64,000 nt of DNA from Dechloromonas aromatica (nom. nud.) (GCA_017848965.1 JAFIHA010000048.1:88633-152632), one strand, 5' to 3'. Positions 11,112 through 22,303 are shown, numbered from the stretch's first letter. A program made the numbers and translations. Notes: generated by a model from the letters alone, not told the origin.

Positions 11112-11603
11112 ATGATCAAGCTCACCACCAACTTCGGCGTTATCAGCCTCGAACTCGACGCCGAGAAGGCGCCGAAAACCGTCGAGAACTTCATTGCCTA
11201 CGTCGAAGCCGGGCATTACGACAACACCGTCTTCCACCGCGTGATCAAGAACTTCATGATCCAGGGCGGCGGCATGGAACCGGGCATGAAGCAGAAGGAC
11301 ACTCGCGCGCCGATCGAGAACGAGGCCGCCAACGGCCTGAAGAACGTCCGCGGCAGCATCGCCATGGCGCGCACCAGCGACCCGCACTCGGCCACTGCCC
11401 AGTTCTTCATCAACACCGTCGACAACGACTTCCTCGACTTCAAGGCACCGTCCGGCCAGGGCTGGGGCTACTGTGTCTTCGGCCAGGTCGTCGAAGGCAT
11501 GGACGTGGTCGACAAGATCCGCGCCGTGCGCACCGGCAACAAGGGCTTCCACCAGGACGTGCCGGTCGAGGACGTGATCATCGAAAAAGCGGAAGTGGTT
11601 TGA
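11112..11603 (+). CDS. ppiB: Cytoplasmic peptidyl-prolyl cis-trans isomerase B
   Basis: A 163-aa cyclophilin without a signal peptide, starting [16 protein letters not shown] at ATG 11112 after an AGGAAC ribosome site. The catalytic FHR ([15 protein letters not shown]) and the [10 protein letters not shown] motif are intact. It is strongly similar to the preceding periplasmic copy, so the pair looks like an old tandem duplication that split compartments. A longer in-frame reading from 10578 is discarded because it runs through ppiA out of frame. Confidence 0.95.
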   Translation: MIKLTTNFGVISLELDAEKAPKTVENFIAYVEAGHYDNTVFHRVIKNFMIQGGGMEPGMKQKDTRAPIENEAANGLKNVRGSIAMARTSDPHSATAQFFINTVDNDFLDFKAPSGQGWGYCVFGQVVEGMDVVDKIRAVRTGNKGFHQDVPVEDVIIEKAEVV

Positions 11604-12334
11604 TCCTCTTCGTCGCCGACCTCCACCTGTCGCCCCGCACGCCCGGGGCGACAGCGCTGTTTCTCGATTTCCTCGCCGGGCGCGCCCGCCAGGCCTCAGC
11701 CTTGTACATTCTTGGCGACCTGTTCGAGACCTGGATCGGTGACGACGACATCGCCTCGCCCGATCATGCCGCGATCGTCGCCGCCTTGCGTGCCGCCAGC
11801 GATGCTGGCCTCGCCATCAGCATCATGCACGGCAACCGCGACTTCCTGCTCGGCGACGCCTTCGCCGCCGCTGCTGGCGTCCGCCTGATCAGCGAACCGT
11901 ATATCCTGTCCACCGCCGAATGGCAGTTCGTGCTCGCCCACGGCGATGCGCTCTGCCTCGACGACGCCGAGTACATGCGCTTCCGCGCCGAGGTCCGGAC
12001 GCCGGCCTGGCACAGCGCCTTCCTCGCCCGGCCGCTGGCCGAACGGCGGGCCATCGCCGACGGCATGCGCGCCGCCAGCGAAGCCAGCCAGCGCCAGCGC
12101 GACACGCCCTACAGCGACCTCCAGCCGGCAGCCACCGAGGACTTCCTGCGCCAGCACGGCTACGCCACCTTCATCCACGGCCACACGCACCAGCCGGCTA
12201 CCCACGAGCACATCGTCGACGGCATCCACGTCGAGCGCTGGGTACTCGCCGACTGGCACGAGGACCGCGGCGAATGCCTGGTCTGGGACGGCGAGGCGCT
12301 ACACCGCGAAGTCCTGCTCCCGGCCGCCCGATGA
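11600..12334 (+). CDS. lpxH: UDP-2,3-diacylglucosamine diphosphatase
   Basis: A 244-aa calcineurin-like metallophosphoesterase making lipid X in lipid A synthesis. The metal ligands are visible in order: FVADLHLS (D, H), [11 protein letters not shown] (D), GNRDF (N), and the C-terminal HGHTHQPA. The protein begins [10 protein letters not shown]. The only sensible start is TTG 11600, which overlaps the ppiB stop as TTGA, so translation is probably coupled. It ends in an ATGA overlap with recQ. Confidence 0.93.
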   Translation: MILFVADLHLSPRTPGATALFLDFLAGRARQASALYILGDLFETWIGDDDIASPDHAAIVAALRAASDAGLAISIMHGNRDFLLGDAFAAAAGVRLISEPYILSTAEWQFVLAHGDALCLDDAEYMRFRAEVRTPAWHSAFLARPLAERRAIADGMRAASEASQRQRDTPYSDLQPAATEDFLRQHGYATFIHGHTHQPATHEHIVDGIHVERWVLADWHEDRGECLVWDGEALHREVLLPAAR

Positions 12335-14160
12335 AGCAGAACGGCAACGCCCTCGACATCCTGCGCGATGTCTTCGGCTACCCCGCCTTCCGCGGCGAAC
12401 AGGCGGAGATCATCGCCCACGTCGCCGGCGGCGGCGACGCCCTGGTGCTGATGCCGACCGGCGGCGGCAAGAGCCTCTGCTACCAGATTCCGGCGCTGCT
12501 GCGCCCGGGGTGCGCGATCGTCGTCTCGCCGCTGATCGCGCTGATGCAGGACCAGGTCGACGCGCTGACCCAGCTCGGCGTGCGTGCCGCCGTACTCAAC
12601 TCGACGCTCGACCGGCGTGAAGCGCAGGCGGTCGAACAAGCGATCTTCGCCGGCCAGCTCGACCTCGTCTACAGCGCCCCCGAACGGCTGATGCTCGACC
12701 GCACGCTGGCCATGTTCGACGCCCTCTACGAAGCCGGCAAGCTCGCCCTGTTCGCCATCGACGAGGCGCACTGCGTGTCGCAATGGGGGCACGATTTCCG
12801 CCCGGAATACCTGCAGTTGTCGGCGCTGCACGAACGCTACCCACGGGTGCCGCGCATCGCGCTGACCGCCACCGCCGACCGGGCGACGCAGAACGAGATG
12901 CTGCAGCGCCTGGGCCTGGGCGAAGCGCGCGTCTTCCTGTCCAGCTTCGACCGCCCGAACATCCGCTACACCGTCGTCGAAAAGGACAACGCCCGCCAGC
13001 AGCTGCTCGGCTTCCTTGGCGGGCGCCAAGGCCAGGCCGGCATCGTCTACTGCCTGTCGCGCAAGAAGGTCGAGGAAACCGCCGCCTGGCTGTCGACTCA
13101 AGGCTACCCGGCGCTGCCCTACCACGCCGGCCTGCCGGCCGACGAGCGCGCTGCCAACCAGCGCCGCTTCCTGCGCGAGGACGGCCTGGTCATGTGCGCG
13201 ACGATCGCCTTCGGCATGGGTATCGACAAGCCCGACGTGCGCTTTGTTGCCCACCTGGATCTGCCCAAGAGCATCGAGGCCTACTACCAGGAAACCGGCC
13301 GCGCCGGCCGCGACGGCGAGCCGTCGGAAGCCTGGATGGCCTACGGCATGCAGGACGTCGCCCTGCAGCACGCGCGCATCGCCGAATCGGGCGCCGGCGA
13401 AGGCCAGAAAATCCTCGAATCGCAACGCCTGACCGCCCTGCTCGCCTACTGCGAGGCGCCGCGCTGCCGGCGCCAGGTGCTGCTCAATTATTTCGGCGAA
13501 GAGCGTCAGCCCTGCGGCAACTGCGACGTCTGCGCCGAACCGCCGGAACTGTGGGACGGTACGCAGGCGGCGCAGAAGGCGCTGTCGGCGATCTACCGCA
13601 CCGGCATGCGCTTCGGCGTCAGCCACCTGATCGACGTGCTGCGCGGCAAGACCAGCGACAAGATGCGCCAGTGGGGCCACGACCGCCTGCCTACCTTCGG
13701 CGTCGGCGGCGAACTCGACGAACGCGAATGGAAGAGCGTCTTTCGCCAGCTCGCCGCCGCCGGCCTGGTCCATGTCGACATGACCGAGCACGGCGCCCTG
13801 CAACTGACCGAAGCGGCGCGCGAAGTGCTCAAGGGGCAGCGCAGCGTGCAACTGCGCCGGCCAACCAGGAAACGCAGCGCGCCGAGCAAGACCAGCCGCG
13901 CCCCAGTGGTCGACCTGGCGCCGGCCGACGCCGCGCTGTTCCAGCGCCTGCGCCAGTGGCGCGCCGACACCGCGCGCGAACAGGGCGTGCCGGCCTACGT
14001 CATCCTGCACGACAAGACCCTGCGCGAACTCGCCGAATGCCGCCCGGTCAGCCATGGCCTGCTCGCCGGCATCACCGGCATGGGCAGCGCCAAGATCGAG
14101 CACTACGGCGAGGAACTCCTGCAACTGATCCGCGACGAGGCCCGCCATGAAGCATCCTGA
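12331..14160 (+). CDS. recQ: ATP-dependent DNA helicase RecQ
   Basis: A 609-aa 3'-5' helicase of the RecF pathway. The Walker A motif TGGGKS is at residues 43-48, with DEAH in [19 protein letters not shown] and motif VI in [16 protein letters not shown]. The zinc-binding RQC region ([19 protein letters not shown]) and a winged helix follow, and an HRDC domain occupies the last 80 residues. Length and order match E. coli RecQ. The start overlaps the lpxH stop by 4 bp. Confidence 0.97.
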   Translation: MKQNGNALDILRDVFGYPAFRGEQAEIIAHVAGGGDALVLMPTGGGKSLCYQIPALLRPGCAIVVSPLIALMQDQVDALTQLGVRAAVLNSTLDRREAQAVEQAIFAGQLDLVYSAPERLMLDRTLAMFDALYEAGKLALFAIDEAHCVSQWGHDFRPEYLQLSALHERYPRVPRIALTATADRATQNEMLQRLGLGEARVFLSSFDRPNIRYTVVEKDNARQQLLGFLGGRQGQAGIVYCLSRKKVEETAAWLSTQGYPALPYHAGLPADERAANQRRFLREDGLVMCATIAFGMGIDKPDVRFVAHLDLPKSIEAYYQETGRAGRDGEPSEAWMAYGMQDVALQHARIAESGAGEGQKILESQRLTALLAYCEAPRCRRQVLLNYFGEERQPCGNCDVCAEPPELWDGTQAAQKALSAIYRTGMRFGVSHLIDVLRGKTSDKMRQWGHDRLPTFGVGGELDEREWKSVFRQLAAAGLVHVDMTEHGALQLTEAAREVLKGQRSVQLRRPTRKRSAPSKTSRAPVVDLAPADAALFQRLRQWRADTAREQGVPAYVILHDKTLRELAECRPVSHGLLAGITGMGSAKIEHYGEELLQLIRDEARHEAS

Positions 14161-14764
14161 CCGTCTGACCGCGATCCTCGGCGGCATCGTCATCGCCGCC
14201 CTGGTCGTTTCCGGCATCGCCCCCTACGACCGCGCCACCTGGCTGATGGAAGTGGCGCCGGTGCTGCTCGCCCTGCCGTTGCTCTGGCTGACCCGGCGCA
14301 GCTTTCCGCTCACCGCGCTGCTCTACGTGCTGATCACCATCCACGCCCTGGTGCTGATCGGCGGCGGCGCCTACACCTACGCCCGGGTACCGTTCGGCTT
14401 CTGGCTGCAGGACCTGCTCGGCACGACGCGCAATCCCTACGACAAGGTCGGCCATTTCCTGCAGGGTTTCGTGCCGGCACTGGTCGCCCGCGAAATCCTG
14501 CTGCGCGGCGACTGGGTGCGCGGCGCGAAAATGACCGGCTTCCTCTGCGTCTGCATCGCGCTGGCAATCAGTGCCTGCTACGAGCTGATCGAATGGGCGG
14601 CGGCGCTGGCCATGGGCCAGGGCGCCGACGAATTCCTCGGCACCCAGGGCGACCCCTGGGACACCCAGTCCGACATGTTCCTCGCGCTGCTCGGCGCGAT
14701 CGCCGCGCTGCTCCTGCTCTCCGGCTGGCACAACCGCCAGTTGCACCGGCTGCGGCGCGGCTGA
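14147..14764 (+). CDS. DUF2238 (YjdF-type) inner-membrane protein
   Basis: A 205-aa polytopic membrane protein with about six hydrophobic helices. It carries the family's conserved central block around [21 protein letters not shown] and the late motif YELIEWAAA...[10 protein letters not shown]. The biochemical role of the family is unknown. It overlaps the 3' end of recQ by 14 bp. It converges on the acyl-CoA ligase gene, with only a short CTGCCTC-A-GAGGCAG palindrome (14769-14783) at the junction. Confidence 0.85.
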   Translation: MKHPDRLTAILGGIVIAALVVSGIAPYDRATWLMEVAPVLLALPLLWLTRRSFPLTALLYVLITIHALVLIGGGAYTYARVPFGFWLQDLLGTTRNPYDKVGHFLQGFVPALVAREILLRGDWVRGAKMTGFLCVCIALAISACYELIEWAAALAMGQGADEFLGTQGDPWDTQSDMFLALLGAIAALLLLSGWHNRQLHRLRRG

Positions 14765-14773
14765 GCGGCTGCC

Positions 14774-16432
14774 TCAGAGGCAGAGCGCGTCGGGGTCGGC
14801 GCGCATCAGGCGCTTGTTCATCTTGCCGACGCTGGTCTTGACCAGCGTCTTGACGAAGCGTACCTGCAGCAGCACGCCGTAACGCGAAACGCCGGCCGCC
14901 TCGATGGCATGCGCGGCATAGTTGCGCAAGGCGTGCTCGCTGACCTGGCCGACGAACTCCGGCTTCAACAGCACCAGCGCCAGCGGCCGCTCGCCCCACT
15001 TGTCGTCGGCCACGCCGATCACTGCCACCTCCTGCACCGCCTCGTGCTTGGCGACGATGTCCTCGAGTTGCAGCGACGAGGTCCACTCGCCGCCGGTCTT
15101 GATCACGTCCTTGATCCGGTCGGTGACCTTGAGATAGCCGGCGGCGTCGATGTTGCCGATGTCGGCGGTATGCAGATAGCCGCCCGCCCACAGTTCCTCG
15201 GACGCCTCGGGCGCATGCAGGTAGCCCTGGGTCAGCCAGGGCGAGCGGACGACCACCTCGCCGGTGGCCTTGCCGTCGTGGGCGACGTCGCGCATCTGCG
15301 CATCGACGATGCGCAGGTCGACCAGCGGCAAGGGGCGGCCGGTCTTGGCACGGATCACCGCCTGCTCGGCTGGCGACTTTTCCAGGTCGGCGGTGGTCAG
15401 GTGAGCCAGCGTCAGCACCGGGCAGGTTTCCGACATTCCGTAACCGGTGAACAGGTCGATGCCGCGAGCCAGCGCGGCGCCGGCCATGGCTTCCGGCATC
15501 GCCGCACCGCCGATGACCAGCTTCCAGCCGGAGAAATCGGTTTTCGCCGCCACCGGATGGCCGAACACCATGTGCAGGATGGTTGGCACGCAATGTGAAA
15601 AGCTGACCCCCTCCTCCTCGACCAGGCGGCAGATCACATCCGGCTGGTAGCGGCCGGGATAGACCTGCTTGAGCCCGAGCATCGTCGCCAGATAGGGGAA
15701 GCCCCAGGCGTGGACGTGGAACATCGGCGTCAGCGGCATGTACACGTCTTCGCGGTGCAGGCGCCCCTGGCCGGCCGCGTTGCCGGTGCCGCTGGCGATG
15801 CCGAGCGTGTGCAGGACCAGTTGCCGGTGGCTGAAATAGACGCCCTTCGGGTTGCCGGTCGTGCCGGTGGTGTAGAAGGTCGTCGCCTGCGCGTTCTCGT
15901 CGAAATCCGGAAAGTCGTAATTGGCTTCCGCGGCGGCCAGCATCGCCTCGTACTCGCCGGCGGCGACCACCGGCGACGCCGGCAGCACCGCCTCGTCGCT
16001 GATCAGGATGAAGGCACGCACGCTTTCCAGGCGGCCGGCGATCTCGGCGAGGATGGGGAAGAACTCGCTATTGACCATGACCACGTCAGCCCGCGCGTGG
16101 TTCAGCGTGTACAGAATCTGTTCCGGACTGAGGCGGACATTGACCGTCTGCAGCACGGCGCCCATCATCGGCACCGCGAAGAAGCTCTCCAGGTAACGAT
16201 GACTGTCCCAGTCCATCATCGCCACCGTATGGCCGGCCTCGACGCCGAGCGAGGAGAGCACGTTGGCCAGGCGGCCGATACGCTGGCGCAGCTCGCGGTA
16301 GGTGTAGCGCAGCCGGCCCTGGTAGGTGATTTCCTGGTCTGGCACCGTGGCCAGCGGCGTCAGCAGCAACTGCTTGATCAGCAGCGGATATTGATAGGCC
16401 GACGGCGTCGCCCCGACGATTTTTACCGGCAT
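14774..16432 (-). CDS. Fatty-acyl-CoA synthetase (AMP-dependent ligase)
   Basis: A 552-aa member of the ANL adenylating family. The P-loop-like motif is YTTGTTGNPKGVYFSHRQ, the A5/A8 region contains GYGMSETCPV and GEVVVRSPWLTQGY, and the catalytic lysine lies in KTSVGKMNKR. Overall resemblance is to medium/long-chain acyl-CoA ligases of the AlkK type. Start MPVKIVG at 16432 is preferred over 16453 because GGGAGAG lies just upstream. The chain-length preference cannot be read from the sequence. Confidence 0.92.
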   Translation of the reverse strand: MPVKIVGATPSAYQYPLLIKQLLLTPLATVPDQEITYQGRLRYTYRELRQRIGRLANVLSSLGVEAGHTVAMMDWDSHRYLESFFAVPMMGAVLQTVNVRLSPEQILYTLNHARADVVMVNSEFFPILAEIAGRLESVRAFILISDEAVLPASPVVAAGEYEAMLAAAEANYDFPDFDENAQATTFYTTGTTGNPKGVYFSHRQLVLHTLGIASGTGNAAGQGRLHREDVYMPLTPMFHVHAWGFPYLATMLGLKQVYPGRYQPDVICRLVEEEGVSFSHCVPTILHMVFGHPVAAKTDFSGWKLVIGGAAMPEAMAGAALARGIDLFTGYGMSETCPVLTLAHLTTADLEKSPAEQAVIRAKTGRPLPLVDLRIVDAQMRDVAHDGKATGEVVVRSPWLTQGYLHAPEASEELWAGGYLHTADIGNIDAAGYLKVTDRIKDVIKTGGEWTSSLQLEDIVAKHEAVQEVAVIGVADDKWGERPLALVLLKPEFVGQVSEHALRNYAAHAIEAAGVSRYGVLLQVRFVKTLVKTSVGKMNKRLMRADPDALCL

Positions 16433-16505
16433 CTGGTTCTCTCCCTGAAACACTGTTCTTTACCGCTGTATTTCAGGGATTTTACGCCTGCCGGCGGCGC
16501 CCCGC

Positions 16506-17780
16506 TCAGCGGTGGCGGCTACCGCTGCGATGTTGTTGCGGCCCGCCGGGTTTTTTCGCGGCTTTCGCCGGTGCCCGCGCCGGCTGCGCCGAACGTCCGC
16601 CGCGCGGCGGTTGCGGCGGCCGCGGTGCGGCATGCGCCGCCGGCTCGAAACCTTCGATGACGACGCGCTCGAGATTACGCTTGATCAGCTTCTCGATGTC
16701 CTTCAGTTGCGGCCGCTCGTCGTGGCAGACCAGCGAGATCGCCTCGCCTTCCATGCCGGCGCGGCCGGTGCGGCCGATGCGGTGCACATAGTCCTCGGGC
16801 ACGTTGGGCAGTTCGTAGTTGATCACGTAGGGCAAGGCGTCGATGTCGATGCCGCGTGCCGCGATGTCGGTGGCGACCAGCGCCGCCAGCTTGCCTTCCT
16901 TGAATTCGCCGAGGACGCGGGTGCGCGCGCCCTGCGACTTGTCGCCATGGATCGCCGCCGCCTTGATGCCGGCCTTGTCCAGTGCCCGCGCCAGAGCATC
17001 GGCGCCATGCTTGGTGCGGGCGAAGACCAGTACCTGATGCAGGCTGCGCGTCTCGAACAGGTGCTTGAGCAAGTCCTTCTTCTGCTCGCGGTTGCATTCG
17101 ATGACCCGCTGCGCCACCGTTTCCGCCGCCGTGTTGCGCGGCGCCACATCGACCGACACCGGCTGGTGCAGCAGGCCGCCCGCCAGTTCGCGGATTTCCG
17201 GCGAGAAGGTGGCGGAGAAGAGCAGGTTCTGCCGCTGCTTGGGGAGCAGCGCGATGATCTTGCGGATGTCGCGGATGAAGCCCATGTCGAGCATGCGGTC
17301 GGCTTCGTCGAGGACGAAGATCTCGATGTGGCCGAGGTCGACGGTCTTCTGCTGGACGTGGTCGAGGAGCCGGCCCGGCGTCGCCACCAGGATGTCGACA
17401 CCGCGGCGCAAGCCGGCGATCTGCGGGTTGATGCCGACACCGCCGAAAACGGCCAGCGAGTTGATCGGCAGGTGCTTGCCGTAAGTGCGTACGCTTTCCT
17501 CGACCTGGATCGCCAGTTCGCGGGTCGGCGTCAGCACCAGCACGCGCGGCGTGCGGGCGACGCGGCTGAGACGGTCGTTGGCGCCGGACGACAGACGCTG
17601 CAGGATGGGCAGGGTGAAGCCGGCGGTCTTGCCGGTGCCGGTCTGCGCCGTGGCCATCAGGTCGTGGCCGGCGAGCACGGCGGGAATCGCCTGCTGCTGG
17701 ATCGGCGTCGGGGTGTCGTAGCCCTGTTCGGCAACGGCGCGTTGAATGTCGGCGCAAAGGCCGAGTTCGGAAAACTGCAT
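16506..17780 (-). CDS. rhlE: DEAD-box RNA helicase RhlE
   Basis: A 424-aa RNA helicase. The Q motif is TPIQQQAIP, Walker A is AQTGTGKT, motif II is [13 protein letters not shown], motif III is SATF, and motif VI is [11 protein letters not shown] basic, Pro/Ala/Lys-rich tail of about 55 residues is typical of RhlE proteins and likely binds RNA. The start at 17780 (MQFSELGL) coincides with the onset of family homology; the open frame extends upstream only as non-homologous sequence. Probably acts in ribosome maturation or RNA decay. Confidence 0.95.
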   Translation of the reverse strand: MQFSELGLCADIQRAVAEQGYDTPTPIQQQAIPAVLAGHDLMATAQTGTGKTAGFTLPILQRLSSGANDRLSRVARTPRVLVLTPTRELAIQVEESVRTYGKHLPINSLAVFGGVGINPQIAGLRRGVDILVATPGRLLDHVQQKTVDLGHIEIFVLDEADRMLDMGFIRDIRKIIALLPKQRQNLLFSATFSPEIRELAGGLLHQPVSVDVAPRNTAAETVAQRVIECNREQKKDLLKHLFETRSLHQVLVFARTKHGADALARALDKAGIKAAAIHGDKSQGARTRVLGEFKEGKLAALVATDIAARGIDIDALPYVINYELPNVPEDYVHRIGRTGRAGMEGEAISLVCHDERPQLKDIEKLIKRNLERVVIEGFEPAAHAAPRPPQPPRGGRSAQPARAPAKAAKKPGGPQQHRSGSRHR

Positions 17781-17833
17781 GGGGAAAACTCCGGAAAATT
17801 GCCTTCGGGCACCGGCGGCGCCCAGGCTGAAGG

Positions 17834-19075
17834 TCAGTGCAGACCTTCGATGTAATAGTCGACGCGACCGCGCGGCGCCAGGTATTCGACGACCTCGACC
17901 GGCAGTTTGGCCGGATTGAGGACGCTGTCGATCTTCACGTCGGCCTCGCGCAGGTCGACCAGCAGGGCCTCGCTGCGCGGCACGCCGGGGTCGTGCAGCA
18001 TGACCAGGGGGTGCAGCAGGTCGCTGCTGTTGGTCTCGACGACCAGACCGACGCTGCCGTCGTTGAGGGCGACGAAGCAGCCGGGCGGATAGACGCCGAC
18101 CGACTTGACGAAGAGTTGCAGCAGTTCGGGATCGTAATGCGAGCCTTCGCGCTTGAACATGTGCGCCACCGCCTCGCCGGGAGTACGCGCGGTGCTCAGG
18201 TCGAACGGGTTGCACAGGTTGTCGTAGCGGTTGGCGATGGCGACGATCCGCGCCAACCGCGGAATGCGGCCAGCCTGCAGGCGATTGGGGAAGCCGCTGC
18301 CGTCCCAGCGCTCATGGTGGCAGGCGATGGCGTTGCGCACGCCGACCGGCAGTTCGGGAATCACCGAGACATGCTTGATGCCGTAGCCGACATGCGCCTG
18401 GTAGAACTGTTCCTCAGCGTGCGTGCGCTGGCTGTTGCGCAACACGCGGGCCGGCACCTCGAGCTTGCCGATGTCGTGGAACATCGCGCCCAGGCCGAGC
18501 CAGCGCATTTCCTCTTCCTCCAGCCCGAGCGCCCGGCCGAGCAGGAGCGACAATACGGCAACGTTCATCGCGTGCTGGGCCATGCCCGGTTCCTTGACCT
18601 TCATGTTGACCAGGTGGATGGCGACGCTCTGGCTGCCGATCAGGCTGCCGACCATGCGGCCGACGGTGTTCTTGGCCTTGCCGTAGGATTCGGCGGGACG
18701 GCTGCCGAGGTCGCGCAGGATGTCGTGAACGCCGTTGGCCTCCTGCTCGTACAGCCGCTCGCAACGGGCCAGCCCCTCGCGCTGGGCGCGCACGCGCTCG
18801 GTGCGTTCGCGCTTGTCGTGGATCATCGACGCCATCACCGCCGCCGAGAAATCCTCTTCCGGCGGCAAGGCCTTCTGTTCCGGTAGCGGCTGCGCCGTAC
18901 TGCGCGCCGGATCCCATTCGATTTCCTTGAGTCCCAGGCTGCGCAGGACCTTGATCTGGTCGTGGCTGGTCAGGCGAAAGCGGTTGAGCAGGAACGGGTG
19001 GTCAAGCCAGCCCACCCCGGTGATCGAGATGAAGACGCCAGGCTGCAGCCGATCGACCGGGACCGTGTGTTTCAT
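17834..19075 (-). CDS. HD-GYP domain protein, probable c-di-GMP phosphodiesterase
   Basis: A 413-aa protein with an N-terminal DUF3391-type region ([20 protein letters not shown]...HPFLLNRF) and a C-terminal HD-GYP domain. The metal motif [13 protein letters not shown] is present. The GYP signature reads [11 protein letters not shown], the Tyr replaced by Phe, which is common in active members. It should hydrolyse cyclic di-GMP. There is no transmembrane segment. The ATG overlaps the metZ stop by 4 bp, so it is coupled to the biosynthetic operon. Confidence 0.92.
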   Translation of the reverse strand: MKHTVPVDRLQPGVFISITGVGWLDHPFLLNRFRLTSHDQIKVLRSLGLKEIEWDPARSTAQPLPEQKALPPEEDFSAAVMASMIHDKRERTERVRAQREGLARCERLYEQEANGVHDILRDLGSRPAESYGKAKNTVGRMVGSLIGSQSVAIHLVNMKVKEPGMAQHAMNVAVLSLLLGRALGLEEEEMRWLGLGAMFHDIGKLEVPARVLRNSQRTHAEEQFYQAHVGYGIKHVSVIPELPVGVRNAIACHHERWDGSGFPNRLQAGRIPRLARIVAIANRYDNLCNPFDLSTARTPGEAVAHMFKREGSHYDPELLQLFVKSVGVYPPGCFVALNDGSVGLVVETNSSDLLHPLVMLHDPGVPRSEALLVDLREADVKIDSVLNPAKLPVEVVEYLAPRGRVDYYIEGLH

Positions 19076-20259
19076 GCGCCGATCAGGGAGAGGCCGCGGT
19101 CGAGGTCGGCCTGCAGGTCGGCCTGCGCTTCCAGACCGACAGCAATGCGCAGCAGGCCCTCGCCGATCCCGGCCGCCGCCCGCGCTTCCGGGGAAATCCG
19201 GCCGTGCGTGGTGGACGCCGGGTGAGTGATGGTGGTCTTGACGTCGCCGAGGTTGGCGGTGATCGACAACAGGCGGCAGTGGTCGACGACGCCCCAGGCT
19301 TCCGGACGACCGCCGCGCACTTCGAAGGAGACGATGGCGCCGCCCGATTTCTGCTGCGTCTTGGCCAGCGCGTGCTGCGGATGCGAAGCGAGGCCCGGGT
19401 AATAAACGCGCGCCACCTTGGGATGCGCTTCCAGCCAGGCGGCCAGCCTGGCGGCGTTGGCGGATTGCGCCTCGACGCGCAACTGCAGCGTCTCCAGCCC
19501 CTTGAGCAGGACCCAGGCATTGAATGCCGACAGGGTCGGCCCGGCGGTGCGTAGGTACTTGAAGACTTCCTCAGTCAGCTTTTTCGGACCGCAGACGGCG
19601 CCGCCGAGCACCCGGCCCTGGCCGTCGATGTACTTGGTCGCCGAATGGACGACCAGATCGGCGCCCAGTGCCAGCGGTTTTTGCAGGATCGGCGTGCAGA
19701 AGCAGTTATCGACCGCGACCAGGATGCCGCGTTCGTGGGCGATCGCCGCCAGCGCCCGGATGTCGGCGATTTCGGTGAGCGGGTTGGACGGCGTTTCGAG
19801 GAAGAACAACCTGGTTTCCGGCCGGATCGCCGCCGCCCAGGCCGCCGGGTCGGTGGCCGGCACGAAGCTGGTGGTGATGCCGGTGCGCGCCAGGATGTTG
19901 GAGAACAACTGGACGGTGGCGCCGAACAGGCTGTTCGAGGCGACGATGTGGTCGCCCTGCTTGAGGTGGGCAAGCACCAGTGCCATGATCGCCGACATGC
20001 CGCTGGCGGTGGCGACGCAATCCTCGGCGCCTTCCAGGGCGGCGAGGCGTTCCTCGAACATGCTCACCGTCGGGTTGGAGAAACGGGCGTAGACGTTGCC
20101 CTCTTCCTCGCCGGAAAAGCGCCGGGCAGCCTGCGCTGCGCTCTCGAAGACGAAGCTGGAGGTCAGGTAGAGCGCCTCGGCGTGCTCACCGAACTGGCTG
20201 CGCTGCTGCCCAGCCCGGACGGCCAGGGTTTCCGGCTGGTAATTCGTCGCTTCGCTCAT
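19072..20259 (-). CDS. metZ: O-succinylhomoserine sulfhydrylase
   Basis: A 395-aa Cys/Met-metabolism PLP enzyme making homocysteine directly from O-succinylhomoserine and sulfide. The PLP lysine lies in VVHSATKYIDGQGRVLGG. The N-terminal ETLAVRAGQQRSQFGEHAEA and YARFSNPTVSMFEERLA are typical of MetZ rather than MetB/MetC. Its placement directly after purF (2-bp gap) is the usual betaproteobacterial and Pseudomonas order and supports the MetZ name. Confidence 0.95.
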   Translation of the reverse strand: MSEATNYQPETLAVRAGQQRSQFGEHAEALYLTSSFVFESAAQAARRFSGEEEGNVYARFSNPTVSMFEERLAALEGAEDCVATASGMSAIMALVLAHLKQGDHIVASNSLFGATVQLFSNILARTGITTSFVPATDPAAWAAAIRPETRLFFLETPSNPLTEIADIRALAAIAHERGILVAVDNCFCTPILQKPLALGADLVVHSATKYIDGQGRVLGGAVCGPKKLTEEVFKYLRTAGPTLSAFNAWVLLKGLETLQLRVEAQSANAARLAAWLEAHPKVARVYYPGLASHPQHALAKTQQKSGGAIVSFEVRGGRPEAWGVVDHCRLLSITANLGDVKTTITHPASTTHGRISPEARAAAGIGEGLLRIAVGLEAQADLQADLDRGLSLIGA

Positions 20260-20261
20260 GC

Positions 20262-21797
20262 TCAGTCCTGTCCCTCGGCGAGACCCAGCACCAGTTGCTG
20301 CGAGGCCTTGCCGTCGCCGTCCTCGTCGTTCTTGCCAGCCTTGCCGCCGCGCTTGCCTTCGACCGCGTCGAGGTAATACTCGTCGATGTCACCGGTCACG
20401 TAGCAACCATCGAAACAGGAAGCGTCGAACACCGTCAGGTCCGGACGCAACTTGGTCACCGATTGCTTGAGCGCTTCGATGTCCTGGTAAACCAGCGCGT
20501 CGGCGCCGATTTCGGCGGCGATCTGAGCGTCGGTGCGGCCAGTGGCGATCAGTTCGGCACGGGTCGGCATGTCGATGCCGTACACGTTCGGATAGCGCAC
20601 CGGCGGCGCCGCCGACGCGAAGTAGACCTTGACCGCGCCAGCGGCGCGGGCCATCTCGACGATCTCGCGACTGGTCGTGCCGCGGACGATGGAGTCGTCG
20701 ACCAAGAGCACCCGCTTGCCCTTGAATTCCTGGCCACAGGTATTGAGCTTCTGGCGCACCGATTTCCGCCGCATCGCCTGGCCGGGCATGATGAAGGTGC
20801 GGCCGACATAGCGGTTCTTGACGAAGCCTTCGCGGAACGGGATGCCCAGCGCCTGCGCCAGTTGCATCGCCGACGGGCGGCTGGAGTCGGGAATCGGGAT
20901 GACGACGTCGATCTCGTCCACCGGAATCACTTTTTTAACCTTCTCGGCCAGCAGTTCGCCCATCGCCAGCCGCGCCTCATAGACCGAAACGCCGTCGATC
21001 ACGGTATCCGGCCGGGCGAGATAGACGTATTCGAAGATGCACGGCGCGTACATCGGCTGCTGCGCGCACTGGCGGCTGTGCAAGTTGCGTTCGAGGTCGA
21101 TGAAGACTGCCTCGCCCGGCTCGATGTCGCGCACCATCTGGAAGCCGAGGGTGTCGAGGGCAACCGATTCCGAGGAAATCAGGTACTCCATGCCGTCGGC
21201 GGTCTCGTTCTGGCCGTAGATCAGCGGCCGGATGCCGTGCGGGTCGCGGAAGGCGAGCAGGCCGTAGCCGGCGATCAGGGCGACCACCGCGTAGGCGCCA
21301 CGGCAACGGCGATGGACGCCGGCCACCGCCTGGAAGATGCTGTCCACATCGAGCTCGTAACCATGCGCAGCCGACTGCAGTTCGTGGGCGAGCACGTTGA
21401 GCAGGACTTCAGAATCGGAATTGGTGTTGATGTGCCGGCGGTCGAGACGGAACATCTCGTCCTTCAGTTGCTCGGCGTTGGTCAGGTTGCCGTTGTGGCC
21501 GAGGACGATGCCGAACGGCGAATTGACGTAGAAGGGCTGCGCTTCAGCGAAGTTGTAGGCCGAGCCGGCGGTCGGGTAGCGGACGTGGCCGATGCCCCAG
21601 TTGCCCGGCAGTGCACGCATGTTGCGGGTGCGGAAGACGTCGCGCACCAGCCCCGGGCCCTTGTGCAGATGGAAGGTGTTGCCCTCGGCCGTGGCGATGC
21701 CGGCAGCGTCCTGACCACGATGCTGAAGCACCATCAGGCCATCGTAAAGCAACTGGTTGACCGGCGTGGTTGCCATGACACCGAGAATCCCGCACAT
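20262..21797 (-). CDS. purF: Amidophosphoribosyltransferase
   Basis: A 511-aa first enzyme of purine synthesis. After Met removal the N-terminal Cys of CGILGVM is the glutaminase nucleophile, and LQHRGQDAAG and GHVRYPTAG follow. The PRPP-binding loop VLLVDDSIVRGTTSREIV is intact. The ATG at 21797 is fixed by this motif; the frame is open further upstream but without homology. It lies between cvpA and metZ. Confidence 0.98.
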   Translation of the reverse strand: MCGILGVMATTPVNQLLYDGLMVLQHRGQDAAGIATAEGNTFHLHKGPGLVRDVFRTRNMRALPGNWGIGHVRYPTAGSAYNFAEAQPFYVNSPFGIVLGHNGNLTNAEQLKDEMFRLDRRHINTNSDSEVLLNVLAHELQSAAHGYELDVDSIFQAVAGVHRRCRGAYAVVALIAGYGLLAFRDPHGIRPLIYGQNETADGMEYLISSESVALDTLGFQMVRDIEPGEAVFIDLERNLHSRQCAQQPMYAPCIFEYVYLARPDTVIDGVSVYEARLAMGELLAEKVKKVIPVDEIDVVIPIPDSSRPSAMQLAQALGIPFREGFVKNRYVGRTFIMPGQAMRRKSVRQKLNTCGQEFKGKRVLLVDDSIVRGTTSREIVEMARAAGAVKVYFASAAPPVRYPNVYGIDMPTRAELIATGRTDAQIAAEIGADALVYQDIEALKQSVTKLRPDLTVFDASCFDGCYVTGDIDEYYLDAVEGKRGGKAGKNDEDGDGKASQQLVLGLAEGQD

Positions 21798-21811
21798 AGT
21801 TTGTTTCCTGA

Positions 21812-22303
21812 TTAACTGAATCGAATACGTTTTGCCAGATCGAGCGGCAGCATCGGCTTGACCGCAAGAACGGCAGTTTCCAGCGGCGGCGCCAGCGTCG
21901 CCTCGCGCCACCAGGGTTGGCTGGGCGCTGCGGTCATGCCGCCAAGCGCCACCAGAAGCATGATGATCAACAGCCCGCGCGCCAGCCCGAAGAACATGCC
22001 GAGCAGGCGGTCGGAGACGGTCAGGCCGAGCGCCTTGATCGCCTTCTGCAGCAGCAGGCGGACGATGGCCATGACGACCAGGACGCCGACGAAGATCAGC
22101 ACGCAACCGATCAGGGTACGGACCGTCGCATCGGCAAGGTCGAGCGGCAGCAGCGCGCCGAGTTGGGCGCCGAAGCTGAAGGCAGCGAAGATGCCGAGCC
22201 CCCAGGCGAGCAGCGCGATCACTTCGCTGATCATGCCGCGCCACAGGCCGAAAACGAGCGACAGGCCGACGACGGTCAGCGCGATGTAGTCGAACATCGT
22301 CAT
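21812..22303 (-). CDS. cvpA: CvpA family inner-membrane protein
   Basis: A 163-aa protein with four predicted membrane helices, starting MTMFDYIALTVVGLSLVFGLWRGM. The short Arg-containing loop FGLWRGMISEVIALLAW is characteristic of the family. In E. coli the homologue is needed for colicin V production and sits next to purF, as here. The start overlaps the SPOR protein stop by 4 bp (ATGA). Precise function unknown. Confidence 0.93.
   Translation of the reverse strand: MTMFDYIALTVVGLSLVFGLWRGMISEVIALLAWGLGIFAAFSFGAQLGALLPLDLADATVRTLIGCVLIFVGVLVVMAIVRLLLQKAIKALGLTVSDRLLGMFFGLARGLLIIMLLVALGGMTAAPSQPWWREATLAPPLETAVLAVKPMLPLDLAKRIRFS

Noticed and set aside
10578-11603. A single 341-aa fusion of the two cyclophilins
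   Set aside because: The upstream half of that frame reads ppiA out of frame; ppiA ends with its own stop at 11100 and ppiB has its own ribosome site.
12160-14217. A 685-aa minus-strand frame opposite recQ
   Set aside because: It is a shadow of recQ, whose helicase motifs are all present on the plus strand.
14769-14783. CTGCCTC-A-GAGGCAG palindrome as a terminator
   Set aside because: The stem is only 7 bp, the loop is one base and there is no T-run; it overlaps the ligase stop codon and may be chance.
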